Source: Nocardia cyriacigeorgica (lineage in GTDB: Bacteria > Actinomycetota > Actinomycetes > Mycobacteriales > Mycobacteriaceae). Taken from it: a DNA stretch of 64,000 bases. The position numbers and the translations under genes are program-made. The first letter of the stretch is position 1; every line of letters starts with the position of its first letter. Positions 16,870-26,814 of the stretch are shown here, piece by piece. The stretch spans positions 186,001 to 250,000 of the forward strand of contig NZ_JARWNX010000061.1 in NCBI RefSeq assembly GCF_029868385.1, given 5' to 3'. The notes under the pieces were generated by a model. The model was given only the letters and a program-made list of their open reading frames with translations. It was not told the DNA's origin and did no database searches.

Positions 16870-16888
16870 CACGACATCCTGTGTCGTG
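16870..16888. promoter_or_regulatory. Operator-like palindrome between RidA and WYL regulator
   Basis: CACGACA-TCCTG-TGTCGTG is a perfect 7-base inverted repeat with 5-base spacing. It lies in the 117-base gap between two divergent genes and ends 22 bases before the regulator start. It is a good candidate site for self-control by the WYL regulator. Confidence 0.6.
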
Positions 16889-16910
16889 TATTCCTGCTAA
16901 ATTTTCTCGC

Positions 16911-17885
16911 GTGCGCGCCGACCGGTTGGTATCGCTGGTGTTGTTGCTGCGCCAGCGCGGACGGCTGACCGCGACCGAACTGGCCGCGGAGCTGGAGGTG
17001 TCGACCCGCACCGTCCTGCGCGATATCGATGCGCTGTCGGTGGCCGGTGTTCCGGTGTTCGCCGAACGCGGCAGACACGGTGGTTTCGCCCTGCTGCCCG
17101 GGTTCCGCACCGAACTCACCGGACTCAACCATGATGAGGCGTTGGCCTTGCTGATCGCCGGATCGCGCCGCGGCGCACAGGCATTCGGCCTCGGTTCGGC
17201 CCTCGCGTCGGCGATGCTCAAGGTGGTCGACGCGCTCCCCGCGCCCTATCGGGACACCGCGGCCGATGTGGCGCAGCGATTGCTCATCGACCCGGACACC
17301 GATCTGCTGTCTCGCCGGATGGTCACCGAGGAGCTGCCGGGCGACATCCTCGCCGAGATACGGCGTGCGGTGTTCGCCGGGAACAAACTGCGCATCCACT
17401 ACACGGCCGTCGACCAGGCGCCGCAGTGGCGCACGGTGGACCCGATCGGCCTCGTCATCGTTCGTGATCAGGGCTACCTGCTGGCCACCAGATCCGGCGC
17501 GGACCGCACCTACCGGCTGGCCCGGATATCGGCCGCCGAGCAACTGGCCGAACCGGCACAGCGACCGGAACGAGTCGATCTGGACCGGGCCTGGCAGGAA
17601 CGCAGCACGCGGTTCCGAACCGGCGGCGACCAGATCGTCGTGCTGGTGCGGATGGATCCCGCACGGCGAGAGGAACTGGTGAGCACCGCGCTGGCTGTCC
17701 GCAGCGAGGAATTCGAGGCGGACGGCGCGCTGCGGCTGGAAGTGACCTTCCAGGACGCACGGCACGCCGCATGGGCCCTGTGGCAGCTCGGTACCGACGC
17801 GGAAGCACTCTCGCCGCCATCGCTGCGCACCGCCCTGCGCGACCGCGCCGCCGCGATCGCCGCCCGCTACGCGGCGCCGTCCTGA
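16911..17885 (+). CDS. WYL-domain (YafY/DeoR-type) transcriptional regulator
   Basis: A 324-residue regulator. Its N-terminal helix-turn-helix (RADRLVSLVLLLRQRGRLTATELAAELEVSTRTVLRDIDALSVAGVPV) is the HTH_11 type, the middle holds a WYL domain (about residues 140-220, ending in YLLATRSGADRTYRLARI), and the C-terminus is the WCX extension. GTG 16911 was chosen because the helix-turn-helix starts at once after it; no clear ribosome site precedes it and an AT-rich stretch lies just upstream, so the mRNA may be leaderless. It is divergent from RidA, with a palindrome between them. The ligand is unknown; WYL domains often sense nucleotides or nucleic acids. Confidence 0.85.
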   Translation: MRADRLVSLVLLLRQRGRLTATELAAELEVSTRTVLRDIDALSVAGVPVFAERGRHGGFALLPGFRTELTGLNHDEALALLIAGSRRGAQAFGLGSALASAMLKVVDALPAPYRDTAADVAQRLLIDPDTDLLSRRMVTEELPGDILAEIRRAVFAGNKLRIHYTAVDQAPQWRTVDPIGLVIVRDQGYLLATRSGADRTYRLARISAAEQLAEPAQRPERVDLDRAWQERSTRFRTGGDQIVVLVRMDPARREELVSTALAVRSEEFEADGALRLEVTFQDARHAAWALWQLGTDAEALSPPSLRTALRDRAAAIAARYAAPS

Positions 17886-17988
17886 TCTGCTGGCGCCCCA
17901 CCGGCGGAGCAATCCGGGCAGACGGTTTCCCGGTCCGCGCGCACGTAGTTGAATGGAGATGGGCCGCCGCGAAGGATGGTGGTTGGCG

Positions 17989-19584
<1,596 letters not shown>

Positions 19585-19630
19585 CACGCCGAACCGCCGG
19601 GGCTCGGCGGGATTTCGCTACCCTGCACGG

Positions 19631-20101
19631 GTGACCGAGCGATTCCGGCTGGTGCCCGCGGTGTATGTGCTGTTCCGACGAACCACCGGCGACGGTGAGG
19701 AGGTACTGCTGCAATTGCGGCAGCACACCGGATTCATGGACGGGTTCTGGGCGCATGCGGCGGCAGGGCATGTCGAGCTGGGCGAATCGGTGTTCACCGC
19801 GGGCGCGCGGGAGGCGGCCGAGGAACTCGGCGTCACGGTCGAGGCCGCGGATCTGGTGCCGCTCACCGTCCTGCACCGCCGCTACGGTGACGGCGCACAG
19901 GACATCGACCACCGGGTCGACTTCTTTCTCGAATGCCGCACGTGGTCCGGTGAACCGCGGCTCATGGAACCGGACAAGGCGGCCGATCTGCGCTGGTGGC
20001 CGATCGATGCGTTGCCGACGCCCTTAGTGGAGCACGAATCGTTCGTCATCGACGGATGCCGCACGGGCGAGCTGCCACGACTGGCGGCCATGGGGTTCTG
20101 A
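19631..20101 (+). CDS. Nudix hydrolase
   Basis: A 156-residue Nudix hydrolase. The Nudix box is complete: G-x5-E-x7-REAAEELGV (GHVELGESVFTAGA then REAAEELGV). The GTG start at 19631 lies 46 bases after the kinase-fusion gene. The family cleaves nucleoside diphosphates linked to another moiety; the substrate cannot be told from the sequence. The end WWPIDALPTPLVEH is typical of the small actinobacterial Nudix proteins related to NTP pyrophosphohydrolases. Confidence 0.88.
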   Translation: MTERFRLVPAVYVLFRRTTGDGEEVLLQLRQHTGFMDGFWAHAAAGHVELGESVFTAGAREAAEELGVTVEAADLVPLTVLHRRYGDGAQDIDHRVDFFLECRTWSGEPRLMEPDKAADLRWWPIDALPTPLVEHESFVIDGCRTGELPRLAAMGF

Positions 20102-20168
20102 CGACCGAACCGGCGGTGGGCCTGCGCTGATCGGTACGGTAGGCGGGGCGTCGAGGAGGAGAGCCGCA

Positions 20169-21416
20169 GTGAGCGATGAACCCGCACCGCAGTCCGCGAC
20201 ACCGGAAGCCACCGTGGATCGGCGGCGGCGACCGATAGTGCATTGGGCAGCGCTCGTCTTCGCGGCCTTGTTCGGGCTGTATCTGCTGGTGGCACAGTTG
20301 TTCGCGGTGGTGCCGGTGGCGTGGACGAGCCCGCTGTTACAGCTCTTTCCGGTGCAGACCGCCATCTTGCTGCTCGGTTCGCTGCGGGACTCGATGGGTT
20401 CGTGGAATCTCGTGCTCGGGATCGTCGCGGTGGCCCTCGCGGTCTTCGCCCTCCGTGGCGGGGGCACGCGGCGGCTGACGGGCACGGTCGCCGGGATCAC
20501 CGGCGCCGGATTGGCATTGACCGTCGTGACCAGCGTGGCACTGGTGTACACGATGCATCAGCACACGGGCCGCTGGGTGCTGTTCGCGCCCGCGGTGCCG
20601 CTCGCGACGGTCGGCGGGCAGCCCGACCACACCGTCACCTACGCCACCCTCGACGGCGAACAGCTGCGGGCCGACCTCTATCTGCCCGATACCGACGGGC
20701 CGGTCCCGCTGGTGGTGAGCATCCACGGCGGCGGATTCATCGCGGGCAGCCGCGGCCCCACCCCGTACACCCGCTGGCTGGGCGACCAGGGGTACGCGGT
20801 CATCGACGTCGACTACCGGCTCTCCGACGCCACCGTCCACCGCTGGGACACCGAGGAAGCCGACGTCGCCTGCGCGATGACCTGGGCGGCAGCCCACGCC
20901 GCGGAATACCGCTGGGATATGGACCGGGTCGCGACCTTCGGCGGATCGGCGGGCGGCAATCTCGCGATCAATGTCGCCAACAAGATCAATGCCGAAGCAT
21001 TGCAGCCGACGTGCGGCGACGCCGCCGACCTACCGCGGGTGCGCGCCGCGGTCGGCATCTATCCCGCGGTCGATCTCACCGCCGCCGAAGGCGATTCGGC
21101 CGGCGGCGCGGACGTCGGTCGAAAGTACCTCGGCGGCGGTCCGGCCGAATATCCGCAGCGGTACGCCGCCACCGATTCCGCACCCCACCTGACCCCGCAG
21201 TCACCGCCGACCTTGCTGATCCAGAGCGGCGCAGACCATCTCGTCTTCGCCTCGCACACCGCCGACTTCGCCGATGATCTCGCCGCCGCCGCGATCCCGC
21301 ACCGCTATGTGGAGATCCCGTTCGTCGAGCACGCCTACGACGCGGCGGTCCTCACCACGGGCGCACGGCTCGGGCGCGAACTCACCCTGGAGTGGTTGCA
21401 GCGCTACAACCGGTGA
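20169..21416 (+). CDS. Membrane-anchored HSL-type alpha/beta hydrolase
   Basis: A 415-residue hydrolase. The first 130 residues hold about four membrane segments (for example HWAALVFAALFGLYLLVAQL and WNLVLGIVAVALAVFAL). The catalytic domain follows, with the oxyanion motif HGGGF of the hormone-sensitive lipase family, nucleophile elbow GGSAGG, the acid in QSGADHLV and the His in VEHAYD. Such proteins are carboxylesterases acting on short acyl esters, here probably at the outer face of the membrane. GTG 20169 is preceded by GAGGAGGAG. The likely role is lipid or ester turnover; substrate unknown. Confidence 0.88.
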   Translation: MSDEPAPQSATPEATVDRRRRPIVHWAALVFAALFGLYLLVAQLFAVVPVAWTSPLLQLFPVQTAILLLGSLRDSMGSWNLVLGIVAVALAVFALRGGGTRRLTGTVAGITGAGLALTVVTSVALVYTMHQHTGRWVLFAPAVPLATVGGQPDHTVTYATLDGEQLRADLYLPDTDGPVPLVVSIHGGGFIAGSRGPTPYTRWLGDQGYAVIDVDYRLSDATVHRWDTEEADVACAMTWAAAHAAEYRWDMDRVATFGGSAGGNLAINVANKINAEALQPTCGDAADLPRVRAAVGIYPAVDLTAAEGDSAGGADVGRKYLGGGPAEYPQRYAATDSAPHLTPQSPPTLLIQSGADHLVFASHTADFADDLAAAAIPHRYVEIPFVEHAYDAAVLTTGARLGRELTLEWLQRYNR

Positions 21417-21434
21417 TCGCGCAATCCTCGGGAA

Positions 21435-22418
21435 TCAGCCGGGTGTGCCGTCGGATTCGACGATCGTCGACCTCGCCGTGAAGAACCGCTCGGCGCCCGC
21501 GCACAGCTCGTCGAACACCTCGGCCACCGGTTTGCTGTCGGTCACCAGACCGATGCCCTGGCCCGCGTCGATCGGCGCCAGTCGCGGATCGTCGGCGGCG
21601 AGCGCCGCGGCGAGTTCATCGTGGGCGCGCCGATCGGTCGCGAGCGCGTCTTCGGCGCCGTCCCAGCGGTCGGTGAAATCGTTGCGCAGCACCCGCGCCG
21701 GATAGCGGGCGGGCCAGGGCAGACCCTGGCCGATATCGAAAACCCTGGTGGTGATGGTGTCGGTGGCGTCGGCACGCAGCAGCGCCGCACGCGTGGGTTC
21801 GGTGGTGAGCGCCTCCGGGCATACGGTCAGGCGGGTGCCGAGCCAGGCTCCGGCGGCGCCCGCACCGAGCACCGCGGCCAGCGCATGGCCGGTCGCGATG
21901 CCACCGGCCGCGAGGACCGGCACATCGACGCAGCCGCAGACGATCTCGAGCAGCGGTAAGGTCGCCAAGGTCGGTTCGCCGTGACCGCCGCCCTCGGCTC
22001 CCCTCGCCACGATCACGTCCACCCCGGCCGCCTCCGCGCGGCGCGCCTGCTCACGGTCGTAGACCTGGGTGGCCGCCAGGATTCCGGCCCGGTGCACCGG
22101 CTCCACCCAGGACAGATCGGTGGTAAAACTCACCGAGATGAGGGTGGGTCGAGCAGCCAGCGCGGTCTCGAACAGTTCGGGCTCCCTGGCCACGACCCAG
22201 TCGATCATCCCGATGCCGAACGAGCCCGGATTCGGCCCGAGCTGCGCGAGTTCGGCGGACAACCGCGCCGCCGAACCCGCGCTGCCCATGCCGATCATGC
22301 CGAGCCCACCGGCCGCGGTGACAGCGGCGGCCAGCCTGCCTCCGGCGACACCACCCATCGGGGCGTTCACGATCGGGACCCGCAGGCCCATCGCACGTGA
22401 CCACGCTGTCGACAACAT
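21435..22418 (-). CDS. Nitronate monooxygenase-like FMN protein
   Basis: A 327-residue TIM-barrel flavoprotein of the nitronate monooxygenase (2-nitropropane dioxygenase) family. It shows PIVNAPMGGVAGGRLAAAV at the N-terminus, GVDVIVARGAEGGGHG in the middle, and the phosphate-binding VPVLAAGGIATG and GAAGAWLGTR. ATG 22418 has GGAGG nine bases upstream. It lies 79 bases behind the CYP125 gene on the same strand, so it may share that KstR-controlled transcript. Members of this family also serve in steroid ring degradation (IpdC), but this protein does not closely resemble IpdC; a role in sterol catabolism is only a suggestion. Confidence 0.85.
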   Translation of the reverse strand: MLSTAWSRAMGLRVPIVNAPMGGVAGGRLAAAVTAAGGLGMIGMGSAGSAARLSAELAQLGPNPGSFGIGMIDWVVAREPELFETALAARPTLISVSFTTDLSWVEPVHRAGILAATQVYDREQARRAEAAGVDVIVARGAEGGGHGEPTLATLPLLEIVCGCVDVPVLAAGGIATGHALAAVLGAGAAGAWLGTRLTVCPEALTTEPTRAALLRADATDTITTRVFDIGQGLPWPARYPARVLRNDFTDRWDGAEDALATDRRAHDELAAALAADDPRLAPIDAGQGIGLVTDSKPVAEVFDELCAGAERFFTARSTIVESDGTPG

Positions 22419-22497
22419 ACGGATTCCACCTCCACCGCGACGGGCCGTGTCCACTACCGGACCGGCACCCTCGTGAGGGTAGTGCCCGCGCCGCGGC

Positions 22498-23724
22498 TCA
22501 CTCGTAGGCGACTTCCCAGCGCTTGATGCCGTTGAGCCAACCCGAACGCAGCCGCACCGGCTCCGAGAGCTGACGCAGATTCGGCATCGCGTCGGCGATG
22601 GCGTTGAACATCAGATCGATCTCGAGCCGGGCCAGGTTGGCGCCGACGCAGTAGTGGGTGCCGGTGCCGCCGAAGCCGACGTGCGGGTTGGGGTTGCGGA
22701 AGATGTCGAACTGGAACGGATTGTCGAACGACTGCGGATCGAAGTTGGCCGCGCTGTAGAACATGCCGATGCGCTGGCCCTTCTTGATCTCCTGGCCGCC
22801 GAGCACGGTATCGGCGGTCGCGGTGCGCTGGAACGCGGTGACGGGAGTGGCCCAGCGGACGATCTCGTCCGGCGCGGTGCGCGGGCGGTGCTCCTTGTAC
22901 TGCTCCCACTGGTCGGGGTTGTCGACGAAGGCCTTCATACCGTGGGTGATGGCATTGCGAGTGGTCTCGTTACCGGCCACCGCGAGCAGGATGACGAACC
23001 AGGCGAACTCGTCGGAGCCGAGCGCCTCACCGTCGAGGTCGGCGTTGACCAGGGTGGTCACGATGTCGTCCATCGGACATTTGCGCTTCTCCTCGGCCAG
23101 GTTCCAGGCGTAGCCCATGACCTCGGCGGTGGCCATCTTGTGGTCGCCCTCGAAATCCGGGTCGTCGTAGGAGATCATCTGGTTGGTCCAGTCGAAGATC
23201 TTGCCGCGATCCTCCTGCGGGACACCGATCAGCTCGGCGATGGCCTGGAGCGGCAGCTCGCAGGCGATCTGCTGGACGAAATCGCCGCGGCCTTCCTTCT
23301 TGGCCTCGTGCACGATGCGCTCGGCGCGCTCGGTGAGTGCCTCACGCAGGCTGTTGACCGCGCGCGGGGTGAAGCCCTTGGAGACGATGCGGCGGTTCTT
23401 GGTGTGGTTCGGCGGATCCATGTTGAGCATGAGCATGCGCAGCATTTCGATCTCGTCGCGGGTGATGTCGCCGTTGAAACGGATGATCGCGGTGTTCTCC
23501 TCCGACGAGAACAGGTCGGGGTTCTTCGACATCTCCTTGATGTCGTCGAGCTTGGTGACCACCCAGTAGCCGCCGTCGTCGAAGCCGCTGAGGCCCGTGT
23601 CCTGCGGGCACCACCACACCGGCGCGACCCGGCGCAGCTCGGCGAATTCCTCGATCGGCAGGCGCTGGGCGAGCACATCGGGATCGGTGAAATCGAACCC
23701 GGTCGGGATGGACGGTGCGACCAC
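22498..23724 (-). CDS. cyp125: CYP125 steroid C26/C27-monooxygenase
   Basis: A 408-residue P450 that aligns along its whole length with what I know of mycobacterial CYP125A1: PTGFDFTDPDVLAQRLP, LMLNMDPPNHTKNRRIVSKGFTPRAV, VPQEDRGKIFDWTN, I-helix LAVAGNETTRN, K-helix DEIVRWATPVTAFQRTA, and heme loop FGGTGTHYCVGANLAR. CYP125 oxidises the terminal methyl of the side chain of cholest-4-en-3-one, starting side-chain degradation. GTG 23724 is preceded by GAGGAGG with a six-base gap, and the CYP125 N-terminus begins just after it. A KstR-type operator lies 48 bases upstream. In mycobacteria the next gene is fadA5; here it is a nitronate monooxygenase-like gene. Confidence 0.93.
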   Translation of the reverse strand: MVAPSIPTGFDFTDPDVLAQRLPIEEFAELRRVAPVWWCPQDTGLSGFDDGGYWVVTKLDDIKEMSKNPDLFSSEENTAIIRFNGDITRDEIEMLRMLMLNMDPPNHTKNRRIVSKGFTPRAVNSLREALTERAERIVHEAKKEGRGDFVQQIACELPLQAIAELIGVPQEDRGKIFDWTNQMISYDDPDFEGDHKMATAEVMGYAWNLAEEKRKCPMDDIVTTLVNADLDGEALGSDEFAWFVILLAVAGNETTRNAITHGMKAFVDNPDQWEQYKEHRPRTAPDEIVRWATPVTAFQRTATADTVLGGQEIKKGQRIGMFYSAANFDPQSFDNPFQFDIFRNPNPHVGFGGTGTHYCVGANLARLEIDLMFNAIADAMPNLRQLSEPVRLRSGWLNGIKRWEVAYE

Positions 23725-23771
23725 GAGTACCTCCTCGAGGCCTGCTCCGATGCAGACCTCACAGCAATGTG

Positions 23772-23785
23772 TAGAACAGGTTCCA
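23772..23785. promoter_or_regulatory. KstR operator upstream of cyp125
   Basis: TAGAACAGGTTCCA matches the KstR consensus TNNAACNNGTTNNA at every fixed position. It lies 48-61 bases before the cyp125 start, where a repressor of the cholesterol regulon is expected. kstR itself is not in this window. Confidence 0.8.
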
Positions 23786-23880
23786 CCCCGATTAGACCAC
23801 AATCGCGCACCGAGTGAACAGGGTTTAGTAATACCTGTTTATCGAATTCTGGATTGCTGTGTGCGCACAGCCCTCGGCGA

Positions 23881-24828
23881 CTATCGCTCCTGCGTGCGAG
23901 GGTGACGCAGCTCGGTGACCGCAATGCGCGCTGCCTCGGCGATGGCGGCGTCGACGACGGCGAGCTGTGGATCGGCGCGCGCCGCGCGAGTGAACACCGC
24001 GACCGCCACCGGATGCTCGTCGGGGAACTCCACCACCGCCACCTCGTTGCGGATCACGCCGATGGTGCCGGTCTTCCCCGCGACGAGAACGCCGCGATGC
24101 GGGAATGCCGAGGCGATGCGATGCGGCCACACCTGTCTGCCCATCACCGAGCGCACGAAGGCGGTCTGCGCGGGTGAGAGCACACGGCCACCCCAGACGA
24201 GATCCAGCAGACGGGTCATCTCCGCCGGGGTCGTCGCGCTCGCATAGGAGGGGTCGTAGGCCGATACCGACCACGCCTCGTCGTTATCGGCCAGCGCCGC
24301 GAAGGCCTCGGCGGTGGTGTGGGTGTCGGTCTCGCGCACCAGGCTGCGGTGGACGTCGGCGGTGCCGCCGACGATCCGGGTCTCGGTGAGCCCGAGTTCG
24401 GTCAGCAGTTCCTCGATGGCGTCCAGACCGATCTCGCCGAGCAGGATGTCGGCGGCGGCGTTGTCGGAGACCGTCATCATCGAGGTCGCCAGATCGCGGC
24501 GGCTCATGGTCACCGGATCGTGCAGGGCGGCGATGCCGGTGGGGCCGGGCGTGCAGTCGGCCGGACGCACGGTGAGCCGGGCATCCGGATCGACCAGGCC
24601 GGTGTCGACCCGGCGGCAGAACGCGAGGAACAGCACCAGTTTGTACACCGATGCGGTGACCACCCGGTCCAGACCGTCGACCGAGAGGTCGACGTCGGTC
24701 CCACAGCGGCGGGCGTGCAACCAGCCCGTGCAGCCCGCGTCGGCGAAGACGGCACGGATCCGATCGACTGCCTCGCGCCCACCCGGACCCACGGACGCAC
24801 GTAGCTCACCCGGAGAATGCCGGCTCAT
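23881..24828 (-). CDS. Class A beta-lactamase-like serine hydrolase lacking Glu166
   Basis: A 315-residue serine hydrolase of the penicillin-recognising fold. The active-site motifs are SVYK (Ser60-Lys63), SDN (121-123) and KTG (GKTGTIG). The omega-loop ExxLN motif needed for deacylation in class A beta-lactamases is absent, so it may bind beta-lactams without turning them over, or act as a peptidase or esterase. No signal peptide or membrane segment is visible, unusual for the family, so it would be cytosolic unless the start is misplaced. Its start codon overlaps the stop of the LysR gene by four bases (ATGA), so the two are translationally coupled. Confidence 0.8.
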   Translation of the reverse strand: MSRHSPGELRASVGPGGREAVDRIRAVFADAGCTGWLHARRCGTDVDLSVDGLDRVVTASVYKLVLFLAFCRRVDTGLVDPDARLTVRPADCTPGPTGIAALHDPVTMSRRDLATSMMTVSDNAAADILLGEIGLDAIEELLTELGLTETRIVGGTADVHRSLVRETDTHTTAEAFAALADNDEAWSVSAYDPSYASATTPAEMTRLLDLVWGGRVLSPAQTAFVRSVMGRQVWPHRIASAFPHRGVLVAGKTGTIGVIRNEVAVVEFPDEHPVAVAVFTRAARADPQLAVVDAAIAEAARIAVTELRHPRTQER

Positions 24829-25700
24829 CGCAACCGCTCCCGATACAGCACCCGATCCAGCGCATCCCTCTGCGGTCGGGCGTCCGCGCGGCCGACCACC
24901 CGTACCCGCAGCGCGAACGCCTGCGGCGCCAGGTTCAGCCAGGCCACGCCCGGTGTCGGTGACGGCGGCAGCGCGGTGAGCCCGAAGCTGGTGCCTGCGG
25001 CGACGGCGGCCAGAACCGCGCGATCGTCGCGGGCGGTGGTGATCTGCACATCCAGACCACGTTCGCGCAGCAGGTCGAGCACGGTATCGAAGGCGGGTGG
25101 GTTACCGGTGCGCGGCGGATGCGCCAAGGTCAGATCGGCGAGCAGGCGGAAGGTGGGGCGCTCGGCGGTGGCGCTGCGATGAACCGAGGGCACGATCAGC
25201 CACCGCGGGATCTTCACCACCGGCCCGGCCTCGACGCCGTCGACGAGGGCCGGATGCTCGATCACCGCCACATCGCACAGACCCGCGCGCAGATCGGCGA
25301 GAAGGTCGGTCGTCGAGCCGACCGTCGTGGACACCGTGGCGCCCGCACCGGCCGAGGCGCGCAACGCCGTCACGCAGGCCGTGATCAGCGGGTCCGGGAT
25401 CGCGGCGGCCACACCCCAGTGCACGTCGCCGCGTGCGTGGGCGATGCGCTGCGATTCGGCGAGCAACTGTTCGGCATCGTCGACCAGCAGCCGCGAGCGC
25501 GGTAGCAGTTGCCGCCCGGCCGAGGTGAGCACCGCACCGTGCGGGGTGCGGTGCACCAGTTCGACGCCGAGGAACTGCTCCAGCCGCCGCAGACCCTGCG
25601 ATACCGGCGGCTGGGTCATCTCGAGTGCGGCCGCCGCCCGCCCGAAATGCCCCTCGTCCGCGACAGCGACGAAGAAGCGGAGGTGGCGGATCAGGTCCAT
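24825..25700 (-). CDS. LysR family transcriptional regulator
   Basis: A 291-residue LysR regulator. The N-terminal helix-turn-helix is MDLIRHLRFFVAVADEGHFGRAAAALEMTQPPVSQGLRRLEQFLG, followed by a normal two-lobed effector domain. The ATG at 25700 starts the canonical LysR N-terminus; an ATG nine bases earlier is an alternative, and neither has a clear ribosome site. It is divergent from a class A beta-lactamase gene and coupled to a beta-lactamase-like gene, the arrangement of AmpR-type regulators, so control of beta-lactamase expression is a fair hypothesis. Two palindromes lie in the shared upstream region. Confidence 0.85.
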   Translation of the reverse strand: MDLIRHLRFFVAVADEGHFGRAAAALEMTQPPVSQGLRRLEQFLGVELVHRTPHGAVLTSAGRQLLPRSRLLVDDAEQLLAESQRIAHARGDVHWGVAAAIPDPLITACVTALRASAGAGATVSTTVGSTTDLLADLRAGLCDVAVIEHPALVDGVEAGPVVKIPRWLIVPSVHRSATAERPTFRLLADLTLAHPPRTGNPPAFDTVLDLLRERGLDVQITTARDDRAVLAAVAAGTSFGLTALPPSPTPGVAWLNLAPQAFALRVRVVGRADARPQRDALDRVLYRERLR

Positions 25701-25754
25701 GGCGGTCATTGAACCAGCCGGGTGCGCCGCTCCGGCGCCACCAGGTGGGAGCGC

Positions 25755-25810
25755 CCTGTTCCAGCGGCCGAACAGGCATGCCTACCAGCGGCGATATCGA
25801 GTCCGACTCG
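25755..25810. promoter_or_regulatory. Two palindromes between LysR gene and beta-lactamase
   Basis: CCTGTTC-N8-GAACAGG (25755-25776, perfect 7-base arms) and CGAGT-CCG-ACTCG (25798-25810, perfect 5-base arms) lie in the 166-base divergent gap. Either could be a LysR site; their position, 57-112 bases before the beta-lactamase start, suits activation of that gene. Confidence 0.5.
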
Positions 25811-25866
25811 CGGATACCGCTGCCCGCTATTGGCCCGTGGCACCGCGTCGATGATGTGGTTGCGCC

Positions 25867-26799
25867 GTGACGATCTCAGCTTTCGACCCCCTCCACATCC
25901 ACCGCAAGCGGTTGCTCGCCGCCGCGCTGACGGTCTCCGCGCTCACGCTGACCGCGGCCTGCGATACGGACTCCGCGGCCACCTCGGGCACCACCGCCGT
26001 GACGACCTCGGCGGTCGCGGCCCCCGGATTCACCGAACTGGAAACGAGATACGACGCCCGGCTCGGCGTCGCCGCCATCGACACCGGTTCCGGACGCGGC
26101 ATCGCCCACCGGGCAGATGAGCGATTCCCCATGGCCTCCACCTTCAAGGGCCTGGCCTGCGGGGCGTTGCTGCGTGATCATCCGCTGTCGACGGGCTACT
26201 TCGACCAGGTGATCCATTTCTCCGCCGACGATCTCGTCGAGAATTCCCCGGTGACCGCAACGCGGGTCGAGACCGGGATGACGGTCGCGCAACTGTGCCA
26301 CGCCGCCATCACCGTCTCCGACAACACGGCGGGCAACCAGTTGCTCACCCTGCTCGGCGGTCCCGAGGGCTTCACCGCGTTCCTCCGATCGATCGGCGAC
26401 AACACCTCACGCCTGGACCGCTGGGAGACCGAGCTGAACACCGCGATCCCGGGCGACGACCGTGACACCACCACACCGGCCGCCCTGGCCGCCGACTATC
26501 GCGACCTCGTGGTGGGCGATGTCCTCGCCGAACCCGAACGCGACCTACTGACCTCATGGCTGGTCGCGAACACCACCGGCGACACCCGCATCCGCGCGGG
26601 TCTGCCGGACGACTGGAAGGTCGGCGACAAGACCGGGACGCCCGCATATGGTTCGGCCCTCGATGTCGCCGTCGCCTGGCCGCCCGGACGCGCACCGATC
26701 GTCATCGCGGTGCTGTCGGGCAAATCCACACCGGACGCGACGCCCGACAGCGCGCTGCTGGCAGAGGCCACCCGCGTCGCGGTCGACGCACTGGGGTGA
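25867..26799 (+). CDS. Class A beta-lactamase, exported (probable lipoprotein)
   Basis: A 310-residue class A beta-lactamase with all catalytic elements: STFK (Ser91-Lys94), SDN (151-153), the omega-loop WETELN with the general base Glu187 (equivalent to Glu166), and KTG (255-257). The N-terminus is a signal peptide with a basic start (HRKR), a hydrophobic core and a cysteine at residue 32 in LTAAC, which suggests a lipoprotein although the lipobox is not ideal. Nocardia species carry related chromosomal enzymes (AST-1, FAR-1 type). The GTG start has no strong ribosome site. It is divergent from a LysR gene, which suggests regulated expression. Confidence 0.9.
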   Translation: MTISAFDPLHIHRKRLLAAALTVSALTLTAACDTDSAATSGTTAVTTSAVAAPGFTELETRYDARLGVAAIDTGSGRGIAHRADERFPMASTFKGLACGALLRDHPLSTGYFDQVIHFSADDLVENSPVTATRVETGMTVAQLCHAAITVSDNTAGNQLLTLLGGPEGFTAFLRSIGDNTSRLDRWETELNTAIPGDDRDTTTPAALAADYRDLVVGDVLAEPERDLLTSWLVANTTGDTRIRAGLPDDWKVGDKTGTPAYGSALDVAVAWPPGRAPIVIAVLSGKSTPDATPDSALLAEATRVAVDALG

Positions 26800-26814
26800 C
26801 CGGGTCGCTCACGT

